IMG/VR virus record: IMGVR_UViG_3300009499_000013
Coordinates: 1-52,767 of that record
Reading direction: 5' to 3' (one strand)
Origin: a virus
Length of the DNA: 52,767 nt
The notes under the pieces: generated by a model
Told to the model about the DNA's origin: nothing
What the model saw: only the letters and a program-made list of their open reading frames with translations
Database searches by the model: none
Part shown: piece after piece, positions 1 through 9,000 of the stretch
How the letters are laid out: each line of letters starts with the position of its first letter
Position numbering within the stretch: the first letter of the stretch is position 1
Position numbers and translations under genes: made by a program

Positions 1-241
1 CCGACGGGTTCATCGCTTCAATCTTCGCAACGGCATCATCAAGAAACTTTTGAACATCCTTAGCATCCTTTTCACGATACTCAGGAGTCAGAACTAGCCG
101 GCTCGTATCAGTCGTCGATGGCTCTAGAACGATTTGTCTCATGTGGTCAGAGATATCTGTCTGTGTTAGCATCGCTAACTGCAATAGCTTCACAAGCTGT
201 GCTAGCACACTGTCATCAAGTCTGTAAAGTTGTCTTTCCAT
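1..241 (-). CDS. Hypothetical protein, C-terminus cut by window edge
   Basis: Reading leftwards from an ATG at 241 gives 80 open codons to the window edge, starting MERQLYRLDD. The visible part looks mostly helical, with an N-terminal leucine-rich stretch (LAQLVKLLQLAML) and a charged second half. No family was recognised. It lies 45 bases downstream of the C39-like peptidase gene and on the same strand, so it is probably the next gene of that operon. The codon use and lack of stops support a real gene, but the missing C-terminus prevents any functional call. Confidence 0.6.
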   Translation of the reverse strand, partial: MERQLYRLDDSVLAQLVKLLQLAMLTQTDISDHMRQIVLEPSTTDTSRLVLTPEYREKDAKDVQKFLDDAVAKIEAMNPS

Positions 242-286
242 GTTCAAATTATACATGACATGATACAGTTGGGTTCAACGGCGATG

Positions 287-814
287 CTATCCCTGGATGA
301 ACCAAACAAATGCATCCTCAAATCTGTTCTTTCTGATGAACCTGAGACGCGACTTTATCTCTTCGCCTGAACGAATGACGCTTGTTGATACCCTTGAGTC
401 GTTAATGCACACGACACCATCTCCTGATTCATCTGGTAAGACAAGCGTGTAATGTCCGATTATCGCATCACGCGCATCGCGCCCATAATCATCGTCTGGT
501 CTCCAATACAAAAGAACAACGGCACAGTTCTTACATCTGAGATGCCCAATTATGCTAGCATACGTTGGCAAGCGCCTCTTTTTGATGACTGCAACGCTTC
601 CAAACAGCTTTCTAACCGCTTTGTCAAAATTTGTTATCGACGTTCCCATGATTGGGGTTGTTCGACTGAGCCCAACCAGCTGGTCATGATGCTTTTTGAT
701 TGAAAAACGATACCCAAGCCACTTACCCAGGTTGATTAATGCTGTTGGGCCACATGAATAGCTCGTTCGTTGTCTTGTGTATCTGGGCACCTTCATCCGT
801 TTATTCTTTTTCAC
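287..814 (-). CDS. C39-like (papain-fold) cysteine peptidase domain protein
   Basis: The 175-residue protein has the arrangement of peptidase C39-like proteins: a cysteine box near the N-terminus (SYSCGPTALINL, about residues 18-29), a histidine box (GHYTLVLPDE, about residues 120-129) and a following INDS that can supply the Asp/Asn. In bacteria such domains cleave double-glycine leaders or act as stand-alone hydrolases; what this one cleaves is unknown. There is no signal peptide or membrane segment, so it should be cytoplasmic. The start is a GTG at 814 with GGAG just upstream, overlapping the end of the Thg1-like gene by four bases, which implies translational coupling. A transglutaminase-like or amidase role is possible. 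Confidence 0.65.
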   Translation of the reverse strand: MKKNKRMKVPRYTRQRTSYSCGPTALINLGKWLGYRFSIKKHHDQLVGLSRTTPIMGTSITNFDKAVRKLFGSVAVIKKRRLPTYASIIGHLRCKNCAVVLLYWRPDDDYGRDARDAIIGHYTLVLPDESGDGVVCINDSRVSTSVIRSGEEIKSRLRFIRKNRFEDAFVWFIQG

Positions 815-1578
815 ATCGTCTCCGTCCTATCTTCCTCGTCTCTAAGGAATCGCTCAATAAAATCACGGTTCTGAGAAAAGATTGGTGCCTCACTAACGAC
901 CCATGTTGAACGAACGACAGAATTCACGACGTTATCGTTCAACTTTTCTTTTAAGACAACATTTCCACGCTTGAACCCAGCATCATAATCATTCCAATTG
1001 ACACCCTTTTTAAGCATGAGCATATCCATCATCTGTGTTCTGTTCATGCCATGAAGTTCTTTGTGAGAAAAATGGGCCTGTGCAGCCATGCTTATGCTAT
1101 TTCTTTCACAATCACGCTGTCTCCAAATGAAATAATTCGTGACCTCTTCACGCGGGATGTTAAAGCACCTCGCATCGAAGATGGGAAGTTGCCCTTCACG
1201 CGCTCGGTCTGGAAAGTGCATGATGAACTCACGTGCAAACGCAGACGTTGCAGATGCAGCAGCAACAGAGCATATCTTCTGCACCTGATTTGCGAACCAC
1301 GGCTCACTGTTTAGTGTTCGAAAATCTGTCAAAAGCAACGACACCTCATCAGACTGATGATAAGCAATCCTACAGTTCTGTGCTTCAGCAGCCAATCGGC
1401 GAGCAACTGCCTTCATACATACCGTCATTCTATCATCAAACGGTTTATTCATCCCTCGCGTTAGATTGCTGAAATTTTTCCCATCAACACGAACGATGAC
1501 TGGCGATCGTCTCATAAGAGTGTGTTGTGAGACAGCCTCGTACCCCTTCATCCTATTGAAAAACGCATCATCGACCAC
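811..1578 (-). CDS. Thg1-like 3'-5' nucleotidyltransferase (tRNA-His guanylyltransferase family)
   Basis: This 255-residue protein carries the two signature blocks of the Thg1/TLP family: RVDGKNFSNLTR (from residue 30; metal-binding Asp32) and HQSDEVSLLL (residues 74-83; metal-binding Asp77). Thg1 adds G to the 5' end of tRNA-His, and Thg1-like proteins repair 5'-truncated tRNAs by templated 3'-5' addition. The length is typical of the catalytic domain. The start is a GTG at 1578 with GAGG seven bases upstream, and the gene overlaps the end of the dTMP kinase gene by 11 bases. No tRNA gene is in the window, so the RNA it acts on is unknown: host or phage tRNA repair is an inference. Confidence 0.88.
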   Translation of the reverse strand: MVDDAFFNRMKGYEAVSQHTLMRRSPVIVRVDGKNFSNLTRGMNKPFDDRMTVCMKAVARRLAAEAQNCRIAYHQSDEVSLLLTDFRTLNSEPWFANQVQKICSVAAASATSAFAREFIMHFPDRAREGQLPIFDARCFNIPREEVTNYFIWRQRDCERNSISMAAQAHFSHKELHGMNRTQMMDMLMLKKGVNWNDYDAGFKRGNVVLKEKLNDNVVNSVVRSTWVVSEAPIFSQNRDFIERFLRDEEDRTETM

Positions 1579-2254
1579 GGCGACACCTCATATTTTCAAA
1601 CGAAATAAGCTCAATCAAAAGCTTTTGAAAAACAGCCTCTTCATCACAGTTAGCATCAATTATGTTGTATGTTCCACCGACATCTAGCTTCTTGAAGATA
1701 TCAATGTATGAGTTTCTCACCCTTTCTAGAAGAGCTGAATTTTTCTCATACTCATCACGACGTTCTGGGCGCCTGCGAAAGCTCTCCTCGATTGGGATAT
1801 CAAGGTAGATGTTGATGTCTGGCTGTGGAAGATGGCGATACACGTTGATGAGCCAATCAACATCAACACCTGCAGCATGGCCATATGCATATGCAGATGC
1901 ATTGAAGCGGTCTGCGATGAACACGATATCGTCATCTGGTCCATCAGCAGCGAATGGCTTGCGCCGCCACAAGGATTCGGGCATTGACTCAAGTTTATTA
2001 ACAAGATGACAGCATTGAAATGCATATGAAGACACACTCTTTGTGTATTTCTTCACATCAGCATCAGGGCTCAATATCGCAGTCCAATCAGCCTTAAGAT
2101 AGCCTGCGACCATTTCTCCTGAGATTGATTCATACTCAGGCATCGCAAATCTAATGACACGCTTACCGACAGACGTGTAGTACTTTTCAAGTCTCTTCGT
2201 CTGTGAAAATTTTCCGCTTGCGTCTGCACCCTCTAGTGCAATGAACAATGACAT
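1568..2254 (-). CDS. tmk: Thymidylate kinase (dTMP kinase)
   Basis: This enzyme phosphorylates dTMP to dTDP in the cytoplasm. The 228-residue protein begins with the P-loop LEGADASGKFSQ (about residues 7-18). It has the DR(F/Y)xxS signature as IADRFNASAYAYG, followed by a typical PDINIYLDIP strand and an Arg-rich lid (EESFRRRPERRDEY). A Lys/Phe substitution after GK (GKFSQ instead of the usual GKTTQ/GKSTQ) is slightly unusual. It acts after ThyX, which lies 1.1 kb upstream on the same strand, so the two give a phage-encoded dTTP route together with NrdJ and dUTPase. Confidence 0.9.
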   Translation of the reverse strand: MSLFIALEGADASGKFSQTKRLEKYYTSVGKRVIRFAMPEYESISGEMVAGYLKADWTAILSPDADVKKYTKSVSSYAFQCCHLVNKLESMPESLWRRKPFAADGPDDDIVFIADRFNASAYAYGHAAGVDVDWLINVYRHLPQPDINIYLDIPIEESFRRRPERRDEYEKNSALLERVRNSYIDIFKKLDVGGTYNIIDANCDEEAVFQKLLIELISFENMRCRRGR

Positions 2255-2289
2255 CTAGTCATCATATCATGATGATGACATCAGTATCA

Positions 2290-2775
2290 CTACTTGACAA
2301 GCTTACGAATCGCATCCTCAAGCATCGATTGAACACGGAATAGGCTTGTGTCAGGATGAATGCCTAGACGCTTTGCAAGTCGAAAGACGTACTCAACGTG
2401 CTCTTTGTCTCTCTTTTCAAGCTCTGGAAGCGTCGCGACAGCATCTTCACGTGCAAGCTCTAACATACGAGGCAGTGCATCACGAAGCGTCTTTGATGAT
2501 TCCATCTCATTTGAAAGCGCATTCTCGGCGGCCTCTGTTAGCATCTGCTCTTTGATGAGCTGTTCTTCAAGCTCCTGGATTCGAGCAGTCAATGCTTTCA
2601 CTGAAGCACGTGATGCATGCTTATGAGCTGCACACTGCTCATCTGGTTGGCATATCGGACAGTCTGCACTCGTTCTTGCAGTGCGTGCTCTATTGATGAC
2701 AGACTGTAGCTCTTGTAGCTGCAAGAGCAGGTCAGCATTAAGTTGTAGCAGTTTATCATCAATCATCTGAACCAT
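2290..2775 (-). CDS. Hypothetical coiled-coil protein with Cys/His cluster
   Basis: The protein of about 161 residues is rich in Leu, Gln and Glu. A first helix (KLLQLNADLLLQLQELQSV) is followed by a short Cys/His cluster (CPICQPDEQCAAH) that could bind zinc. A long coiled coil (ALTARIQELEEQLIKEQ and on) follows, then a charged C-terminus. The family was not recognised. The start is uncertain: ATG at 2775 is used here, with GTG at 2790 and ATG at 2766 also in frame, and none has a clear Shine-Dalgarno. It sits between the tmk gene and two small unknown genes in the same orientation. Confidence 0.6.
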   Translation of the reverse strand: MVQMIDDKLLQLNADLLLQLQELQSVINRARTARTSADCPICQPDEQCAAHKHASRASVKALTARIQELEEQLIKEQMLTEAAENALSNEMESSKTLRDALPRMLELAREDAVATLPELEKRDKEHVEYVFRLAKRLGIHPDTSLFRVQSMLEDAIRKLVK

Positions 2776-2809
2776 ATGGCTAACTATCACGCAGTATATC
2801 GTTCATCAT

Positions 2810-3082
2810 TTAATGAAGAGGCTCTAGGAATATAGCATTGACGTATAACAGCTCATCTTTGTAAAGAACAACGCTCGACCCGAAGCCCAAATGAGTGCTT
2901 GGTGAATCATCAATATGAGCATGACTCTTAATCAACAACAGCGGTTCTCCTGCATGAACACTCGTATCAATGTGATAACCATAACTAAAACGTGAAATCA
3001 TGAGCATCGACAACTCTTCATCAATACGCATGTTGAACTTCGATGTATATAGCATCCCAACATGTAGCTCACTTTGACGCAT
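2810..3082 (-). CDS. Small hypothetical protein
   Basis: A 90-residue protein (starts MRQSELHVGMLY) with alternating hydrophobic and polar stretches that suggest a small beta-rich fold. It overlaps the end of the gene upstream by 14 bases, an arrangement typical of coupled phage early genes. No motif was recognised and there is no signal peptide. The next gene upstream also looks like a small beta-barrel, so the two may be related in use, but this is inference. Confidence 0.55.
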   Translation of the reverse strand: MRQSELHVGMLYTSKFNMRIDEELSMLMISRFSYGYHIDTSVHAGEPLLLIKSHAHIDDSPSTHLGFGSSVVLYKDELLYVNAIFLEPLH

Positions 3083-3371
3083 CTTCTAGAATCCTAGAGA
3101 CGATGTTGTAATCAAGAGGCATTATTTTTCGATTCGTGTGAAACACATTACAATCGCATAAAAGACACATCCAATACTCATCGCATGAAACAACCAAAAA
3201 CATTACGCTTCCACACTGAGGAAACTTAAACATCTTCTTGTTCCAGTCATATTCAACACGTGCGATTATATTCTTGTCGAAGACACCGAAACTGTTATGC
3301 GGAAACGTGATTACATCCCCAGTCATGATGTCGGTATCAACCATGTTTGACAAGATTAAATCATCACACAT
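3069..3371 (-). CDS. Small hypothetical protein, possible SH3/KOW-like barrel
   Basis: This 100-residue protein begins MCDDLILSNMVDTDIMTGDVITFPHN. The segment TGDVITF resembles the first strand and turn of small SH3- or KOW-like barrels, and similar GDxV(F/I/Y) openings occur in other small proteins of this window at 46.3-46.7 and 51.0 kb. A CLLCDC cluster lies in the middle. It sits just downstream of thyX and overlaps the next small gene by 14 bases. Function unknown. Confidence 0.55.
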   Translation of the reverse strand: MCDDLILSNMVDTDIMTGDVITFPHNSFGVFDKNIIARVEYDWNKKMFKFPQCGSVMFLVVSCDEYWMCLLCDCNVFHTNRKIMPLDYNIVSRILEDASK

Positions 3372-3395
3372 CTGTCGATGACATTACACAACAGC

Positions 3396-4283
3396 TCAGA
3401 CCTTATCCCTTGGCATCTCAACGGCCTCTGAGCCGTCCCAAAGCCTGATGAACTTCAATCCTCTGAATAGGGTCGGCATCTCTGTCTCCATGATGCGAGC
3501 AATCTGCACATAGACGTCCCTAATCTCGGCCTCAGCGTGCTCAGTTGCTCTTAGCGGTATCGTGTTCCATATTGAGCGAGCATTTGCTGTCATCACCATG
3601 ATTGCCTCTGTGCCGTTCGGAAGAACATCACGTGCAGCTCCTCTAGCCGCCTTTCTTAACATACGCTTCTGCTCTCTTTCTGGATGAACAGACAATGATG
3701 CCATGAACTCCTCGTTCTGTCGCAGGTCATGTTCAATCATCATGAGGATGCTCTTGTATGCATCGAGTGCAGCACGATGTGTGTCTTCAATTGCCGACGT
3801 TGTCGTTGCATTAAGCTGTCCGAGGGGAGGAATTGTGAAGCCCGGGTCCCATGTACCCTCTTCATCACCATCACGCTCAAAATCACAGTATCGTGTGCTG
3901 AGCTGTGAGTATGCCCAACCAGCACGATGGCGTATCTGTTCATGTGAAAATCCTCGACCGGCTCCGACGACGAGAAAGCTGAATGATGCATGCTCAAGCA
4001 CTGAGCCGTGCGCTGGACCTGCTCTGAATGACCCATCAGGAAGCCTACCCAGAAGATTATCGATGTAGGTTGCGTTCGTCTTTGAGCCAGCCTTATTTCC
4101 AAAACTCATGTAGCAACATCTTCCAGCCAACTCTGTCAGCTGTTCAGGACCACATGGAGAATTAGAGCCCAAGGGTTCTGTGGGCCATGCAAGACACTGC
4201 TCTTGTAAGAACGACGTTATTCCCTGAACATTCAGCTGTGATTTGGCGATGAGATAAACTCTGGGCTTTGTGCAAATACGCAT
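3396..4283 (-). CDS. thyX: FAD-dependent thymidylate synthase ThyX
   Basis: ThyX makes dTMP from dUMP using methylene-tetrahydrofolate, NAD(P)H and FAD. The 295-residue protein has the family signature at residues 118-131: RHRAGWAYSQLSTRY. The spacing between RHR and the conserved Ser is eight residues rather than the commoner seven, a variant known in the family. A conserved VLEHASFSFLVVG block precedes it, and the tail has RATEHAEAEIRDVY as in other ThyX proteins. The N-terminus has extra Cys residues (about 30-57). It is followed by small genes and then tmk, so dTMP synthesis and phosphorylation are encoded close together. No classical ThyA was seen. Confidence 0.93.
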   Translation of the reverse strand: MRICTKPRVYLIAKSQLNVQGITSFLQEQCLAWPTEPLGSNSPCGPEQLTELAGRCCYMSFGNKAGSKTNATYIDNLLGRLPDGSFRAGPAHGSVLEHASFSFLVVGAGRGFSHEQIRHRAGWAYSQLSTRYCDFERDGDEEGTWDPGFTIPPLGQLNATTTSAIEDTHRAALDAYKSILMMIEHDLRQNEEFMASLSVHPEREQKRMLRKAARGAARDVLPNGTEAIMVMTANARSIWNTIPLRATEHAEAEIRDVYVQIARIMETEMPTLFRGLKFIRLWDGSEAVEMPRDKV

Positions 4284-4315
4284 GTGTTCATTTTATATGA
4301 ACTGCGTTTTCATTG

Positions 4316-5035
4316 TCATCTTTTACGACGAAAGACAGAGTCGATGATGGCCTGTTCTTTAGCAGAAAACTCATCATCATCAACATCTATTGACTCAGCA
4401 ACAAGCTTTTTGAAATCTTTCACCTTCATCTTAATCATTTCTTTTGATTTTACTATCGGTGCAGTGCTTTCTTTGATGCTGGCTACTTTTTTCTTTATTT
4501 CTACATGCTTTTTAACAGCTTCTCTGTTAATGTGTTCAGCTACTGATTTTGTTTGAGCTACCTTCTGCTGTGCATTTTCATGCTGTTTTTGCTGTTTTGG
4601 CTGTGAAAGAGTTTGCGGCTGTAGTTGTGGTTTTAGTTGTTGCTTCACAATGGGTTTAGCCATCGATGCCTCAACATTTATTTGCTGCTGTTCAATTACG
4701 CTAGAATGTGTTGCTTGTTGTATCGTTTCTACTTGTACAGACATCGGTCTGACAAAATTTGCATCAAATTGAACTGGGGTAAAGTATCTACCGTCGATAA
4801 TGACTTCAACAAGAGCTTTATACGTTCCTTCATCAAATCCCTTACTCTCCATGCTAGGGACGATAAACTTATGCATACCGTCATCATTTTGCTTACCCTT
4901 AACGACATATGCATTCTCTAAATTCTCAAACACCAACCTAACAGCTGACGGTTCTTTACTTGAGCCCTTTATTGCAACCTTTAAAAGTAACTCATTTGTT
5001 TCATTGAGATTTAAGACTATTTTTTCGTCAGTCAT
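4316..5035 (-). CDS. Hypothetical virion-associated protein with Gln/Lys-rich linker
   Basis: The 239-residue protein has three parts. The N-terminal 95 residues look like an all-beta domain (KIVLNLNETNELLLKVAI, and a later YKALVEVIIDGRYFTPVQF). A low-complexity Gln/Lys/Ala linker covers about residues 110-160. The C-terminal helical region is lysine rich and ends in an acidic-to-basic tail (VDDDEFSAKE, FRRKR). It overlaps the next structural-type gene by eight bases. This build suits a scaffold, internal head or fibre-linked protein, but no family was recognised. Confidence 0.55.
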   Translation of the reverse strand: MTDEKIVLNLNETNELLLKVAIKGSSKEPSAVRLVFENLENAYVVKGKQNDDGMHKFIVPSMESKGFDEGTYKALVEVIIDGRYFTPVQFDANFVRPMSVQVETIQQATHSSVIEQQQINVEASMAKPIVKQQLKPQLQPQTLSQPKQQKQHENAQQKVAQTKSVAEHINREAVKKHVEIKKKVASIKESTAPIVKSKEMIKMKVKDFKKLVAESIDVDDDEFSAKEQAIIDSVFRRKR

Positions 5036-5408
5036 TTCTACGCACCATTCCAGCGCTTATAAGTATTTCTGAGTGTTCATTCATGTTATTATTCACATCA
5101 ACGATGACTGCAGACATGATAATTGACGTTGAGTCATCAACTGTAAAGTTTTTTGAACCGACTAGCTCATTTGAAAAATCGATAAATGGCGCAAAAGCTT
5201 TTAAAGAATAATCAATAACTACAGCACGTTGATTATGTCGCTCATCATTTTTAGAACCTGAACCACCACGTAAATGTCTCGGACGGTATAGATTAACAGT
5301 CGATTCATATACTGCATCATCACTTGATTGCATCCCAAGCATACTAATGCTATACGGGCCAGCTAACATGCCCATTGTAGCAATGTCAACAGGAGATACA
5401 ATCAACAT
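5028..5408 (-). CDS. Hypothetical structural protein
   Basis: This 126-residue protein has a hydrophobic start (MLIVSPVDIATMGMLAG), a basic glycine-rich loop (RPRHLRGGSGSKND) and a C-terminal beta-rich part. Its ATG overlaps the stop of the upstream fibre-associated gene by one base, placing it in the fibre operon. The family was not recognised. A virion role is inferred from position only. Confidence 0.5.
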   Translation of the reverse strand: MLIVSPVDIATMGMLAGPYSISMLGMQSSDDAVYESTVNLYRPRHLRGGSGSKNDERHNQRAVVIDYSLKAFAPFIDFSNELVGSKNFTVDDSTSIIMSAVIVDVNNNMNEHSEILISAGMVRRND

Positions 5409-6064
5409 CAGACTCTCGTGACTGTTACAGTTCCATCACCTGCAGTTGATATAGTTTGTTCGATGTCTGAGCCGTCTGACACACGACGCTGTGTTGTAGA
5501 AACTATTAATGGTTTCGTCGGGTCAAGGCCCATGATGTTATACAACTCTAGAAGCATTGTCGCCTGATTGTCAGTGAGACCCTGAGATGCTCTGCTTGAA
5601 ACAGCTGCATCCAAATTATCTATCTTGGGGGCGCGTGCTGTCGTGTATCCCTGTGCAGTTAATGCCGCCTGAACAGTAGCTTGGTCTACACCACCGACAG
5701 TCACAGCAATTGCCGCTGAGGAGCGCTCGATGATGATTGTGACGACAAAATCTCCAAGTGTTGGAGTGAACATTGTAAGGTTTGGGTCAAGTGAGTATAG
5801 ATTTCCAGTTATTCTAACTTCATGGTCAAGCTCTTGAGGTCTAATCATCCACCCATTAGTCGTATTAAGAAAGATGTAGGGTGCAACATACAGGCCAGAA
5901 CCGATTGGGTCTCCACCGATGCTTGAAAAAGCATAAACGTATTTTGAATTATCATCGGTCATGACCCAGTCTTTCCAACGTGAGTACAGGTCTTTGACAG
6001 AGAATGCAGTCGTTCCAGCATCTAATATGACTAACTTGTTCGCTCCGTCGAATGTATACGTCAT
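5408..6064 (-). CDS. Fibre-associated phage structural protein
   Basis: The 218-residue protein starts MTYTFDGANKLVILDAGTT and contains a SVKDLYSRWKDWVM block with a GDPIG loop further on. I recognise this pattern from proteins encoded next to tail fibres in many large phages, although their biochemical role is not settled. The C-terminal third is predicted to be helical and ends in a Thr/Val-rich strand. It lies 11 bases downstream of the 1,077-residue fibre gene, so it is probably an attachment or assembly partner of that fibre. Confidence 0.6.
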   Translation of the reverse strand: MTYTFDGANKLVILDAGTTAFSVKDLYSRWKDWVMTDDNSKYVYAFSSIGGDPIGSGLYVAPYIFLNTTNGWMIRPQELDHEVRITGNLYSLDPNLTMFTPTLGDFVVTIIIERSSAAIAVTVGGVDQATVQAALTAQGYTTARAPKIDNLDAAVSSRASQGLTDNQATMLLELYNIMGLDPTKPLIVSTTQRRVSDGSDIEQTISTAGDGTVTVTRV

Positions 6065-6075
6065 ATGAGCCTAAC

Positions 6076-9000
6076 TCAGGGATTATTGTACTGTCTATCA
6101 ATGACTTGAGCTGCCTGAAGCGTTAATCCAGAACCAAGTGATTGTGAAAGAAAACGTGTATTTTGGTATCCCAATGACAACACAGATATATCAACTGCTG
6201 GATACAACGTAACGTCAATTGATGCTGTGAAAATTCCTGATGTAACAGATTCTTCTCCTGCGACAGATGATGTAGTGTTATATGCAAACACCCTAACCTC
6301 AGACGGATTTTTCAGGTTAGTGATAGTGAGAGGCACAAGGTCTAGAGGGTACTGATAGACCCTAGAACCCGTTGTTGAAAGCGTCAATGAGTATAGAGAC
6401 GTGATTGCTGTAGCGTTGCTTGCGCTTGTGAATAATGAAATCTTTTTTCGAAATCCAAGCGCTGGATTGATGTTCGTTTCATTCGGTAGATGACAGAAGC
6501 GAAGGATACCAGACACTGCGCCGATGTTCGGTCTGTCGATAGATGCAGAACGCGTGTTCAAGACAGACACGACACGTGCACCAGGACTTACGTTTGTTCC
6601 AAACACATAATCATCGGGTGCAACACCATCTGTCACATCCATCGTGACTATTGATGCACCCGACGCGCCGCCTCCTCCAGTCTTCGGTAGAGACATGTTA
6701 TAGAACGTTCCTGACACAGAACCAGAACCGAATCCATTACCATCATTCCTGTCTAGAGCATAATAGATGTTGTAGTTCGTCAGTGTTCCGCCAGCCATGA
6801 TTGGTTCTGCTAGCGCAAATCCAGTATGACCCAAGAAGTAATTCGGTGATGTGAAAATAGCCTGTTGCCCAACGCTGGGCATATAAAGACCGCCGGCTGA
6901 TGTAAATGCTGACGAGCCAGACAATGTATATTGGTCTGACGTATCAGAGGTTGATTCGTTCATCATCAGACCGACTCGACCAGTAGCATTAGTAACATCT
7001 AATGTTCCTGATGTCGAACCAGCGTTTAAGCACGTGAACGTAAACTGACTAGCAGTCACAACAGTGATTGCTTTAGCCCCACGCGTTATTGTCGTATCAC
7101 CACTACTAGCAGAAGACACAATGACTGTCTCACCCGTTCTTAAACCATGTAATGATGATGTCACTGTTGCTGTCGTCGTGACACGTGTCCATGGCACAGC
7201 AGAGCCAGAATATACCTCACCAGTGAAGCAATCGAACCAGTGCGTTCCATACACTGATGTTTGTGCGGTCAATGATGGTGTTGCAAAAGCTCCCTTCAAC
7301 TCTTCATTTAAAGCATTAAACACGGGAGCATTTGTGTAATCTCCCATGACATTTTCAAACAACACGTTCTTGCTAGAGTTATCTGCCGTGTACACGTTCG
7401 TTCTAAGGTGTGGTGTGTAGCATCTTTTAACCTCGATACCATCCGCAGCAGCTCCAGCGACCAATGCAACTAATGTGCTTGTCATAGTTGGATAATAGCT
7501 CAATGTTCCGGAAAGACTGCCGGCGTTTAATGCAGCGAACGTAAATATGTCTGCAGATGGTACCGATGTAACCGTCTTCGCACCAACAGTGACGGCCGCG
7601 ATGTTGCTTGAAACTATCGCATACACAATGTCGTTGACGTTCAGCCCGTGTGCGCTACCCGTGACAGCAGCTGTCGTTGTGATGCGTGACCAGACGAGGT
7701 TGTTTCGTCTCGTATCACCCATATCTAACGGCGATGCATACGAACCGATATTTCTTAATTTAATGTTGCTACAACCAGCCAACCCAACATTTAAAACACC
7801 GTTATACGGTTGAACAAGCGTCAGACCGCCGAATGTCAAGCCGTCGATTGTGATGTTTGTGCATGCAGTAACAAGGTCGAATGCATACATCGGATTCGTT
7901 GTTGCTGTCGTTGATGCAGGCACATCGAAGTATGTCGTCGTCGTGAATGAACAATCTGCACATGTTGTTAAAAACACCCGGCCGCATCCGACTGTCGTAT
8001 TTGACCACACACAGCTAGCCATTCGAGTGATTGTTGCCGCACCGGTCGTGGCATTTCCACGAGCAGCCAGCGAAAACAACTTTACATTGGTGAATGTGAA
8101 TTCCTTTATATCTGCCATCGATACGATGTATGTGCTAGCTGATGCAAGCGTTGCACGTGCAAAGACGCATGTATCAATCGTGCCACCAGCGAAACATAGC
8201 GTCATGTTCAATGCAAGCTGTGCATTTGCTGCTTCATGCCCGACACCGATGTTTGACCATACAATCGGTGATGCTATCTCTTGAACAACGAGTGCAGTTA
8301 AAATTGCTGTGTTCGTTAATGCAACAGAGAAAGGCTGAACAAAGTTGCAATACCAGTTGATGCAGGCCTTGTCGATATCAATGACACCTGCTCCTGTTGT
8401 CGCAAACTCCATTCTTGTTGCAAGCGTAGCATTTGGAAGAACGTTCGCGGTTGGTGTTGCTGCAGTACAACAGACAAAAAATATGTTTGGAATACGAATT
8501 CGTAACCCGCTTGCAGGGATGTATCCTCCGGTTGAATTTGTTCCGTCGTGCCCAAAACGAAGCAAACCAGCAGTCGATATCCAACATACCTTACCCCTGA
8601 CTGCATCCGTCGCTATAGACGCTAAGAGTGCTGTTTGCGAACCAGCGCATGGATAAAATTCATAAACACCAGATGACGCAGATGTCTCAACCCAAACACC
8701 GGGCAGATACACTGCTGATGAGCCATTGCTTGGTATCTGATATGTTGTTGCACGACTGCCATCTGTCGTTCCTATTGCATACCAATCACCCCTGACGAGG
8801 AATGTGTTGAGTCTGTTGACCGTCACTGTGAGTGCATCAACACCGACAATTTCAATCCAACCAGCGATATCAGCTCCTGTTGCACTTGCACTGATACCAG
8901 TCAACGCTCCAGCAGTAAATGCAACAGAGTTCCATTGCTTTATTTTGATGTATCCAGACGCAGGCATTGCAGCACCTGCAGCCGTGGGTGCTACATTCAA

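Noticed and set aside
3396-4283. ThyX motif spacing RHR-x8-S as a broken active site
   Set aside because: The eight-residue spacing is a known natural variant of ThyX and the other conserved blocks are present.
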